From the NCBI GenBank assembly GCA_947176355.1, contig CAMWQY010000023.1, forward strand, positions 1 through 15,305: a stretch of 15,305 nucleotides of DNA. Direction: 5' to 3'. Numbering within the stretch: position 1 is the first letter of the stretch; each line of letters begins with the position of its first letter. Below the pieces are notes generated by a model. The model saw only the letters and a list, made by a program, of their open reading frames with translations. It did no database searches and was not told the origin of the DNA. Both the position numbers and the translations under genes were made by a program. Below, in pieces: positions 1 through 5,859 of this stretch. The stretch comes from an uncultured Porphyromonadaceae bacterium. GTDB taxonomy: Bacteria > Bacteroidota > Bacteroidia > Bacteroidales > Muribaculaceae.

Positions 1-535
1 AGTCAAGCTTGGTGCCGCAGACAGCGCAGGGATATTTGTCGTAGGTAGCATAGATCCAGCCGACGCCTATCTCCGCCTCAAAGTTCCAATGACGGTCGAG
101 GATCCAGCTGTATCCGTATGCCAATCCGGCGCCTCCCATCCAGCCCTGATAGCGGCTGTCGCGAAGCTGACTGAAGTCTGTACCAAGAAACTTGAAGTTG
201 AATGGCAGGTTGCCGAAGTTATACTGTCCGCCGATAAGGTGGGCGCCGAGGAAATGTCCGGAGAATGCCTGGCAGAACCAGAATCGTGCCTCGGGCTGCA
301 CGTTCCATTGCTTCCAGCGGCGGTCGTTGACCTTCCAGAAATTTACATTGCCGGTCAACTCCAAAGTCCATTGCGGAGCCACCTTCACTTCGACACCAAG
401 GTCTGGCGTAAGGAGGGCATCATAAAGGAGATTGCTCTTCAAAGCTACGTCCTGGGCTTGGGCTCCGATTCCGCCCAAAAGCATCAGTCCCGCGAAGAGG
501 ATACCGGTTCTTTTTATCAGTTTGTTAGCTGTCAT
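1..535 (-). CDS. DUF3575 family outer-membrane protein, C-terminus cut by window edge
   Basis: Reading leftward from the ATG at 535-533, the frame stays open for 178 codons to the window edge, so the C-terminus is missing. The start MTANKLIKRTGILFAGLMLL, followed by GGIGAQAQ, is a signal peptide with likely cleavage after AQA. The mature part resembles DUF3575: it opens with DVALKSNLLYDALLTPDLGV, continues with alternating aromatic strands (WTLELTGNVNFW, ARFWFCQAFSGHFLGAH, GGAGLAYGYSWIL), and ends with a Cys pair in YPCAVCGTK, where the family has a C-x-x-C-like element. Family members are about 190 residues, so perhaps 10-20 are lost. From the family, it is expected to be an envelope beta-strand protein; it is commonly found beside fimbrillin and Mfa-like genes in Bacteroidales, but its molecular role is unknown. 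It lies 79 bases downstream of the repeat-HTH gene on the same strand, with no TAnnTTTG box between them, so co-transcription is plausible. Confidence 0.82.
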   Translation of the reverse strand, partial: MTANKLIKRTGILFAGLMLLGGIGAQAQDVALKSNLLYDALLTPDLGVEVKVAPQWTLELTGNVNFWKVNDRRWKQWNVQPEARFWFCQAFSGHFLGAHLIGGQYNFGNLPFNFKFLGTDFSQLRDSRYQGWMGGAGLAYGYSWILDRHWNFEAEIGVGWIYATYDKYPCAVCGTKLD

Positions 536-614
536 ATATGAAGTTGTCTGTTGTCATTTTTAAATTCCCCATTACCAATCAGAAAGATTCTGAATTCTGA
601 ATTATGCTCAATTG
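536..614. repeat. Short spacer with dyad and 7-bp-period AT-rich words
   Basis: The spacer between the repeat-HTH gene and the DUF3575 gene. It holds a small perfect dyad, TCAGAA (579-584) and TTCTGA (588-593), overlapping a 7-base-period run (ATTCTGA, ATTCTGA, ATTATGC from about 587). The period matches the heptad arrays seen in other spacers of this window. The dyad has no U-tract on the minus strand, so I do not call it a terminator. Confidence 0.4.
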
Positions 615-1826
615 TCAATTAGCATCAATTCTCTTAAGAAAAGAGAACAAAGAGTTATACGTTATGCCATACTTAGAGGCAATCGAGCGGAGAGATCCTC
701 CTGCTTTTCGGTATTCCTCAATAGCAGGACTGTATTTTTCCCATGCTGTTTTCTTGACCAGCTTTCCATTGTTGAGCCTCACCAACCCTTGGCCGGCAGC
801 AAGATCAGGTGCATGTTTCTTGAGATATTCCCGGAAAACGTCGGCGTTCAGTCCGAATTCTTTCGCCACTTCAGCCACCGGTCTCGGGCGTTCGTGCAGA
901 CTTGCTATTGCATTGCAATATTTGCCGTATTTGTGACTTTGACGCGCTTCTCGTTGCCATTGGTCGAGATAATGCTTGAAGCCTGCCGGGGGCACCCCTG
1001 TCTCAAGGATCACTTCCTTTAATTTTTTTTGTCCTTCTCGGTAAAGTTTCAGAGCTTCGGAATATTGTTGATGAGTCTCTGTCTTCGCGCCGTATTTCTG
1101 TCCGTTGCCGGATAAGTTGCCCGGCTGCCTATTGTGGTAGACTCTCTTGGCTTCATGCCGTCGCCGTGCTTTGGCTTCAATGGCATCATGGTGGTAGTGG
1201 CGCATGTATTGCCCAAATCCACTTCTTGAGATACCCAAGCGATCGGCGACTTCCTGAATGGTCAGATCGGTGTCTTTGTAAAGAGGTACGGCATCCTTAT
1301 ATGCAGATTTGCTTGCAGGTTTTGCCCCCCTGTGCCTACCGTCGGCAATTCCGAGACGATTACGCAGGGCTTCGCGTGCAGTTATGATATCGGGATAATG
1401 TACGCGGAGCTGTGAAGACAGTCCCGTAGGGCTCACTCCAAAGATACGTGCAATTTCTGAGATGTTGAATTCTACGTAGGCTATGTCGCCTGCAGCCTCG
1501 ATGGCATCTTTATACTTGAGGTGTGTTGTGCGAGACTGTCCACGAGGTGATTTGATCTTTATGGGTCGGTCACCTTCGGGCATCTCTATATTATACCTTA
1601 TATATAATAGGTGTCTATGATGATAAGAGAGATAATGGCTCAATGCTTTTGGAGAAAGTCCCATGGATTCAGCAATCTCGCGTATTGAGAGTTGTGAAGA
1701 CGCGTAGAGTTCCACTGCAGGAGCGTATATGCTGCGTGCTGCGGAAAGGCGGTCAACAGGAGATAGATGTTTTAAATCTATCAAGTTTGTTTTCGGAATT
1801 GCTGCAAGTTTCTCTGCGGGACTCAT
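615..1826 (-). CDS. Protein of six tandem helix-turn-helix-like repeats, candidate DNA-binding regulator
   Basis: 403 residues, rich in Lys, Arg and His, with no signal peptide or membrane segment. I count six divergent copies of a 40-45-residue unit, starting near residues 34, 105, 176, 255, 303 and 365. Each has the pattern Y-x-x-A-(6-8)-(I/V)-x-E-(I/V)-A-x-x-(F/L)-G-(I/V)-S-x-x-x-(F/L)-x-x-Y-(L/M), for example LTIQEVADRLGISRSGFGQY and LSIREIAESMGLSPKALSHY. The I-A-x-x-x-G-(I/V/L)-S core is a classic helix-turn-helix signature (homeodomain-like or resolvase type). Basic linkers separate the copies. The start is fixed by an in-frame TAG two codons upstream, and an AAGAGG lies 10 bases before the ATG. 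The likely role is sequence-specific DNA binding over a long or repeated site; its target is unknown. Its only visible promoter lies in the inverted-repeat-bounded segment upstream, so its expression may be phase-variable. I do not recognise a named family for the whole protein. Confidence 0.75.
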   Translation of the reverse strand: MSPAEKLAAIPKTNLIDLKHLSPVDRLSAARSIYAPAVELYASSQLSIREIAESMGLSPKALSHYLSYHHRHLLYIRYNIEMPEGDRPIKIKSPRGQSRTTHLKYKDAIEAAGDIAYVEFNISEIARIFGVSPTGLSSQLRVHYPDIITAREALRNRLGIADGRHRGAKPASKSAYKDAVPLYKDTDLTIQEVADRLGISRSGFGQYMRHYHHDAIEAKARRRHEAKRVYHNRQPGNLSGNGQKYGAKTETHQQYSEALKLYREGQKKLKEVILETGVPPAGFKHYLDQWQREARQSHKYGKYCNAIASLHERPRPVAEVAKEFGLNADVFREYLKKHAPDLAAGQGLVRLNNGKLVKKTAWEKYSPAIEEYRKAGGSLRSIASKYGITYNSLFSFLKRIDAN

Positions 1827-1918
1827 GCGATGCTAACCTCTTATTCTTTAATTGTTTATCTTCTTTTAGTTTAAGTTTGGTTACTGACCTATAATCAGTA
1901 TTGACCGTAGAAATTAGT

Positions 1919-1942
1919 ATCTCTTTCCAAGAGATACCTATA
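1919..1942 (+). repeat. Left arm of 24-bp perfect inverted repeat, putative site-specific recombination site
   Basis: This arm is the exact reverse complement of 2110-2133 over all 24 bases. The site is itself a dyad: GTATCTCTT (1917-1925) and AAGAGATAC (1929-1937) flank TCC. Such dyads with a short asymmetric core are typical of binding sites for site-specific recombinases, with the asymmetric centre setting the direction of crossover. The homology stops one base outside and one base inside the arm. Confidence 0.85.
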
Positions 1943-1950
1943 TTTGACTG

Positions 1951-1958
1951 CAAAATTA
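1951..1958 (-). promoter_or_regulatory. Candidate -7 box (TAATTTTG) inside invertible segment
   Basis: On the minus strand the sequence TAATTTTG matches the Bacteroidota -7 consensus TAnnTTTG. No good TTG is found 19-21 bases upstream, so the -33 element is weak. Transcription would begin near 1944 and run through the left inverted-repeat arm, giving a leader of about 115 bases that starts with a short hairpin. The fixed flank 1827-1918 has no box of this kind. Confidence 0.5.
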
Positions 1959-2109
1959 TATAAAATCTTTGAAATATCCTCATTTTTAATGAATTTTTTT
2001 TCGAAATATTTATAAAAAAACGGCTTAAAATTGAGGAATATTTGCAATTTGTTTGTAAAAACGACTCTTTTGTCGAATTATTACCTCTGATTACTAATTA
2101 TTTATGGTT

Positions 2110-2133
2110 TATAGGTATCTCTTGGAAAGAGAT
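2110..2133 (-). repeat. Right arm of 24-bp perfect inverted repeat
   Basis: Exact reverse complement of 1919-1942. Its internal dyad is 7 bp (ATCTCTT and AAGAGAT around GGA); the outer two bases seen in the left copy are TT here instead of AC. This fits two recombination sites whose outer flanks differ because they lie in fixed, unrelated DNA. Confidence 0.85.
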
Positions 2134-2264
2134 TTGTATGCCCGCCAAACATAGATTTTTTTTATATTAGCATATTGACATTGTAGGGCGCGTCAAATAA
2201 GCTTTTAAGTAAAATATATAAGCAATCAGAAATCTAAGAAAATATTTGTCTGAAATATAGTGAT

Positions 2265-2298
2265 AAAAAAATTACCCGATTCGCTATGAACCGGGTAA
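2265..2298 (-). terminator. Rho-independent terminator of the epimerase gene
   Basis: TTACCCG (2272-2278) pairs with CGGGTAA (2292-2298). After one A-C mismatch the stem continues with TTC and GAA around a GCTAT loop. On the minus strand the stem is followed by seven Ts (the A run 2265-2271). It lies 67 bases past the epimerase stop. It also insulates the repeat-HTH gene from upstream transcription. Confidence 0.85.
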
Positions 2299-2364
2299 CG
2301 GGTATTAGATCCTAATTTTTATCGTAAATGATAGAGCCGTGTCAAGACTCTATTCTAAAATTCC

Positions 2365-3417
2365 TTAAAGGCCATAATACTGCTTAAACCAAGCAACAGT
2401 TCTGTTGATTCCATCCTGCAGTTTTGTATCCGGCTTAAATCCTGTGGCATCGCCAAGGGCTGAAGAGTCTGCGTATGTCTGGTATACGTCGCCCTGTTGC
2501 ATAGGGAGGAAATCTTTCTTTGCCTCGCGTCCAATTGCGTTTTCGATACATTTGATGTAGTCCATAAGGCGTGTAGGCTGCTGGTTTCCTATGTTGTAGA
2601 CGCGATATGGAGCCGGTGAAGTTGCCGGGTCAGGATTCTCTTCATCCCATTCCTTATTTCCTTCCGGTATGACATCACAGATCCTTATAATTCCCTCGAC
2701 AATATCATCAATGTAAGTGAAGTCACGGAGCATATCCCCGTTGTTGAACACCTTTATTGGTCGGTCGTGCAAGATAGCGTCTATGAAAAGGAAGGGTGAC
2801 ATATCAGGACGTCCCCAGGGACCATATACTGTGAAGAAGCGAAGGCCTGTTGTAGGCAGGTCATATAGTTTTGAGTAGGCATGCGCCATCAACTCGTTGC
2901 TCTTCTTTGTGGCGGCATAGAGACTTACGGGGTGTGCTATGCCATGATGCTCTGAAAACGGCACTTGCCCGTTGAGACCATAAACACTCGAAGAGGAAGC
3001 ATATACAAGATGTTTCACCTTATTGTGACGGCATCCTTCAAGGATGTTGATGAATCCGTCGATGTTGCTCTCGATGTAAGCATGAGGATTGGTGATGGAG
3101 TAACGCACACCTGCCTGAGCCCCGAGATTTATCACCATGTCAAAACCTCCATTGGCGAATAGCATCTGCATAGCCTGGGTGTCCTCAAGGTTCATGCGGA
3201 TAAAGGAGAATTTTTCATCAGTGGTGCTATTGGTGAATTTATACCACGCTACGTCATCTTTGGAGATTCCCAATTCTTTAAGCCTTCCATATTTCAGCTC
3301 AGGGTCATAGTAATCATTTATGTTGTCGAGACCTACCACGGTGTCTCCTTTGTCGAGCAGGCGGCGGCACACCGCACTTCCGATAAATCCGGCTGCGCCG
3401 GTCACAAGTATCTTCAT
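2365..3417 (-). CDS. UDP-glucuronate 4-epimerase-like NAD-dependent epimerase
   Basis: 350 residues, a full-length extended short-chain dehydrogenase. The Rossmann dinucleotide motif GAAGFIG is at 7-13, with an acidic D31 for NAD ribose. The active-site set is SSSSVYG (141-147) with Tyr167 and Lys171 in YAATK. The segment YGPWGRPDMSPFLF is characteristic of the UDP-glucuronate/galacturonate 4-epimerase branch (EC 5.1.3.6). It would convert UDP-glucuronate to UDP-galacturonate in the cytosol, feeding capsule, LPS or exopolysaccharide synthesis. It stands alone, with its own consensus promoter just upstream and its own terminator; no sugar-transferase genes are adjacent. UDP-glucose or UDP-GlcNAc 4-epimerase activity is the main alternative and cannot be excluded from sequence. 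Confidence 0.88.
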   Translation of the reverse strand: MKILVTGAAGFIGSAVCRRLLDKGDTVVGLDNINDYYDPELKYGRLKELGISKDDVAWYKFTNSTTDEKFSFIRMNLEDTQAMQMLFANGGFDMVINLGAQAGVRYSITNPHAYIESNIDGFINILEGCRHNKVKHLVYASSSSVYGLNGQVPFSEHHGIAHPVSLYAATKKSNELMAHAYSKLYDLPTTGLRFFTVYGPWGRPDMSPFLFIDAILHDRPIKVFNNGDMLRDFTYIDDIVEGIIRICDVIPEGNKEWDEENPDPATSPAPYRVYNIGNQQPTRLMDYIKCIENAIGREAKKDFLPMQQGDVYQTYADSSALGDATGFKPDTKLQDGINRTVAWFKQYYGL

Positions 3418-3704
3418 ATTCTATGTTTTGTATATTCTTTTGGCAAAGATAACATTAAAAATTGAAATCTCCAAATATCATTAGCCAACTTGAACTTAAA
3501 TGTTAGGCTCAGAACTTATCAAAGCGCAAGAACATGCAGATTCTCACAGAATTTATTATTCTCGAATGATATCCTTTAAATGAAAATCTAAACACTAAGC
3601 AGAGGCTTTGGGCGGAAACGGCTTCGCGATATGGAGATAGGGCTTGCGGATGGTGTCTGAGGGTGGGGATTACAATAAATTGGGAGGTGGTGCGTTTTCT
3701 ATAT
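3418..3704. other. Gene-free divergent spacer between epimerase and porQ
   Basis: The left part holds the epimerase promoter. In the rest I see no RNA gene, no clear hairpin and no TAnnTTTG box facing porQ. A purine-rich GGAGGTGG at 3683-3690 could act as a distant ribosome binding site for the ATG at 3705. Confidence 0.5.
3444..3475 (-). promoter_or_regulatory. Bacteroidota-type promoter of the epimerase gene
   Basis: On the minus strand: TTTG (3475-3472), 20 bases, then TATCTTTG (3451-3444). This is an exact match to the -33 and -7 consensus with ideal spacing. The start ATG at 3417 lies about 20 bases beyond the expected start of transcription, so the leader is very short. Confidence 0.8.
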
Positions 3705-4799
3705 ATGTATATTAAGTTTTCAGATACCGGATCGCAGAAGTCGAATTTCAAAAGCGAGAGACCAGAGTCCTTTGGCAAGAAACAGAGGGGATTATGGCCG
3801 CGGCTGTGGCTGGCTGGAGCATCGTTGCTCTTTGCCACTACCTCATATTCGCAGTTGGCTGCGAATGCTTATTCGTTTTTGGATGTGTCAACGGCTACTC
3901 ATGCGCTGGCATTGGGTGGGAATGCAATCGCTTTGTCGAGTCCTGACCCGATGCTCGTAGACCAGAATCCTGGTCTGCTTGGTTCTGAAATCGGGCGTGT
4001 GGCTGCCCTGAGTTATATGCGTTATTTTGGATCGTCTAATTTTGCGGCTGCCCGATATGCACAAGGTGTCGGTGAAAGAGGTGCTTTTGCAATCGGTGTC
4101 CGTTATCTTGACTATGGCAGTATCGACGGCTATAATCCAGATGGAAGCTTTACAGGCACTTTCAAACCTCAGGATATCGCTGTGGAAGGAACGTATAGTC
4201 ATGATTTCTCAGATCGTCTACGCGGAGGAATCAATGCAAAACTTATATATAGCAATTACGAGGAATATACGGCAGTGGCTTTAGCTGCAGACCTTGGCAT
4301 CAACTACTACGATGAAGAAAAGGATCTTTCGCTGTCAGCTGTCATAAAAAATGCCGGCGGACAGGTGAAAAGGTTTAATGAAGCCTACGATCATCTTCCA
4401 TTTGATGTGCAGTTAGGCTATATGCAAGGGCTTGGAGGAGGTCCCTTTTCTCTTGCCATTACGGCTCACAATCTGACACATTGGAAACTCCCTTATTATG
4501 ATCATTCACAAAATGAAAATGCTTCTTCCGATGTGGAAGAAGCAGAATATAAGTTTATACCGACTTTTTTCAGGCATTTGACTTTTGGCTTGCAATATGC
4601 GCCATCCGATCGTTTTTATTTAGCGTTAGGATATAACTACAAGACTCGCAGCGACATGAGTTCTTATCAACGGAATTTCTTGAGTGGTTTTTCAGTCGGG
4701 TTAGGACTCAATGTCAAAGATTTTGCTATCGGAGTCAGCTTCTCACAGCCACACAAGTCGGCAAGTTCACTTGGTATAAATCTGTACTATTATCTCTAA
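3705..4799 (+). CDS. porQ: PorQ-like type IX secretion system protein
   Basis: 364 residues from ATG 3705; the frame is open up to a GTG at 3663, which I reject because the ATG follows GGAGGTGG. A hydrophobic stretch at residues 30-47 (LWPRLWLAGASLLFATTSYS) is a signal peptide, preceded by an unusually long basic N-region of about 29 residues. The mature protein has the PorQ/PorV-like outer-membrane beta-barrel pattern: it opens with AANAYSFLDVSTATHALALG and GGNAIALSSPDPMLVDQNPG, continues with many paired aromatic strands such as AFAIGVRYLDYGSIDGY, and ends in aromatic residues (LGINLYYYL). By family, PorQ is an outer-membrane component needed for type IX secretion and surface attachment of cargo. 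No other por genes are nearby, as is common since these genes are scattered. Confidence 0.85.
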   Translation: MYIKFSDTGSQKSNFKSERPESFGKKQRGLWPRLWLAGASLLFATTSYSQLAANAYSFLDVSTATHALALGGNAIALSSPDPMLVDQNPGLLGSEIGRVAALSYMRYFGSSNFAAARYAQGVGERGAFAIGVRYLDYGSIDGYNPDGSFTGTFKPQDIAVEGTYSHDFSDRLRGGINAKLIYSNYEEYTAVALAADLGINYYDEEKDLSLSAVIKNAGGQVKRFNEAYDHLPFDVQLGYMQGLGGGPFSLAITAHNLTHWKLPYYDHSQNENASSDVEEAEYKFIPTFFRHLTFGLQYAPSDRFYLALGYNYKTRSDMSSYQRNFLSGFSVGLGLNVKDFAIGVSFSQPHKSASSLGINLYYYL

Positions 4800-5029
4800 T
4801 CAATTCAACTTTGGCAAGTACTTAAAAATCTCACGCAGAGGGGCAAAGGGCTCGCAGAGCTTAATTATGAACTATGAATTATGAATTACCATTACTTCAC
4901 TCGGAAGCAAAGTGCGCGGAGGCTCGCTCGCTGCGCTACGCATTGCATGAATGAGGAAGACTCGGGCATGCCGAATTCCGGAATATTTGATCTATATTGA
5001 ATTTCAATTGGATGGAAGAGGATAAATGT
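4800..5029. repeat. Convergent spacer with two repeat types, no gene
   Basis: Between the stops of porQ and the TonB-domain gene. At 4831-4860 lies a degenerate copy of the TCACGCAAAGGCGCAAAGG word, and at 4863-4890 four heptads (AATTATG, AACTATG, AATTATG, AATTACC). I see no convincing terminator for either gene and no coding frame with family features. Confidence 0.55.
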
Positions 5030-5473
5030 CTATTTCCTGAAGGGGATGCAATGCACCACGCGGACCGGCACGCAATGAGCGGATTGTCTGCCCGGCAACC
5101 ACGAAGGCATTTCAGTAAGCAGACGCACAGCCTCATTATTCAATGATTTGTGACATCCTTTGATGACACGTATATGGGAGATATTGCCATCGGCATTTAC
5201 AACGAAGCTGCATGTCACGCGTCCTTCAATACCGTGCTCGTATGCATCCGCCGGGTATTTTCTATTTTTGTTTATGTAGTCAAGGAGTGCTTCATTACCT
5301 CCGGGGAAAGATGGTTTTACTTCCACATAGTCATATTCAAAAACCTCTTTATAAGTTTGTAAGCCATTGCCGGAGTAGCCGGCAGACACACGACAGGTCT
5401 GCGCCTCGGCATTTGAAAATCCCAGGATTAGGAGTATTATGGATGAGATGAATGGGATAAAGTTAGTTTTCAT
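5030..5473 (-). CDS. Secreted TonB C-terminal-domain protein
   Basis: 147 residues. The N-terminus MKTNFIPFISSIILLILGFS plus NAEAQ is a signal peptide with likely cleavage after AEA. Residues from about 52 to the end form a TonB C-terminal domain: FPGG, then YP, then GIEGRVTCSFVVNADG, a EAVRLL helix, and MPSWLPG with closing VPVRVVHCIPF. The usual TonB parts, an inner-membrane anchor and a Pro-rich spacer, are absent, so it cannot by itself span the periplasm and couple to ExbBD. Proteins of this shape are frequent in Bacteroidota; they may sit free in the periplasm and their role is not settled. The gene is monocistronic, with a consensus promoter upstream. Confidence 0.82.
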   Translation of the reverse strand: MKTNFIPFISSIILLILGFSNAEAQTCRVSAGYSGNGLQTYKEVFEYDYVEVKPSFPGGNEALLDYINKNRKYPADAYEHGIEGRVTCSFVVNADGNISHIRVIKGCHKSLNNEAVRLLTEMPSWLPGRQSAHCVPVRVVHCIPFRK

Positions 5474-5525
5474 TGTTGTCTGTTAATAATTTTTAGCTGA
5501 TTTAGCTTGAGCCTTTCAGATGATG

Positions 5526-5556
5526 CAAATTTAGGGCGAATATCCGAGATATGCAA
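5526..5556 (-). promoter_or_regulatory. Bacteroidota-type promoter of the TonB-domain gene
   Basis: On the minus strand: TTG (5556-5554), 20 bases, TAAATTTG (5533-5526). Perfect -7 match and spacing. The expected leader to the ATG at 5473 is about 45 bases. Confidence 0.75.
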
Positions 5557-5608
5557 GAGCTGAGACACTATATTAAACTTATTTAACTTTATTTCACGCC
5601 CATTGATT

Positions 5609-5635
5609 TCACGCAAAGGCGCAAAGGGGTAATTT
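5609..5635 (+). repeat. Dispersed intergenic repeat, copy A
   Basis: 27 bases beginning TCACGCAAAGGCGCAAAGGG. It matches 13992-14018 at 26 of 27 positions and a degenerate copy at 4831-4850. Each copy is in a non-coding space. Confidence 0.7.
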
Positions 5636-5637
5636 AT

Positions 5638-5665
5638 AAACTATGAACTTTAAACTATGAACTTT
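5638..5665 (+). repeat. Perfect 14-bp tandem duplication (two copies)
   Basis: AAACTATGAACTTT occurs twice head to tail. It can also be read as alternating heptads AACTATG and AACTTTA, the same 7-base period as in other spacers. It sits directly after the copy A repeat, in the 386-bp divergent spacer 5474-5859, which otherwise holds the promoters of the TonB-domain gene and gpmI and no gene. Confidence 0.7.
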
Positions 5666-5728
5666 AAAGATTGATAATTTAGATACATTAAATAGAAACA
5701 AATGAAACTTGAATTAAATAAAGTTAGA

Positions 5729-5760
5729 TTTGCTGATATGAGGATTTTTATGTAAATTTG
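5729..5760 (+). promoter_or_regulatory. Bacteroidota-type promoter of gpmI
   Basis: TTTG (5729-5732), 20 bases, TAAATTTG (5753-5760). Both boxes and the spacing match the consensus. The leader to ATG 5860 would be about 90 bases. A second -7-like TAGATTTG at 5725-5732 overlaps the -33 box and lacks its own upstream element. Confidence 0.8.
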
Positions 5761-5859
5761 CATCCTAATTGCAGATCAATAGCTCATCGGCTGATAAAAC
5801 GTAAAGATAGATTAGCATTACAGCTATTATGAAGATTGATAACAGACAACTTATACAAT

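Larger units (their letters stand above)
1919..2133. other. Putative invertible promoter segment
   Basis: A 215-bp, very AT-rich segment: 167 bp between the two 24-bp inverted-repeat arms. It has no convincing gene. It lies 92 bases upstream of the repeat-HTH start and carries a leftward TAnnTTTG box 9 bases inside the left arm. Size, arm length and promoter position match the invertible promoters known from gut Bacteroidales surface-polysaccharide and fimbrial loci. As drawn, the box points toward the repeat-HTH gene, which would be the ON state; inversion would point it to 2134 and beyond, where it meets no plus-strand gene. The recombinase is not in the window. Confidence 0.75.

Noticed and set aside
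89..541. A 150-residue plus-strand frame at the left edge
   Set aside because: The opposite strand encodes a DUF3575 protein with signal peptide; this frame is its shadow.
1939..1946. A plus-strand TATATTTG box at the inner edge of the left arm
   Set aside because: It has no -33 element at the right spacing and points into the segment with no plus-strand gene ahead; it may just reflect AT-rich composition.
1753..1983. A 76-residue minus-strand frame starting inside the invertible segment and overlapping the repeat-HTH start
   Set aside because: Its ATG lies upstream of the predicted transcription start near 1944, its composition shows no family features, and the in-frame-supported repeat-HTH gene covers the same bases.
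3509..3838. A 109-residue minus-strand frame across the porQ start
   Set aside because: It overlaps the PorQ signal peptide on the other strand and shows no domain or export features.
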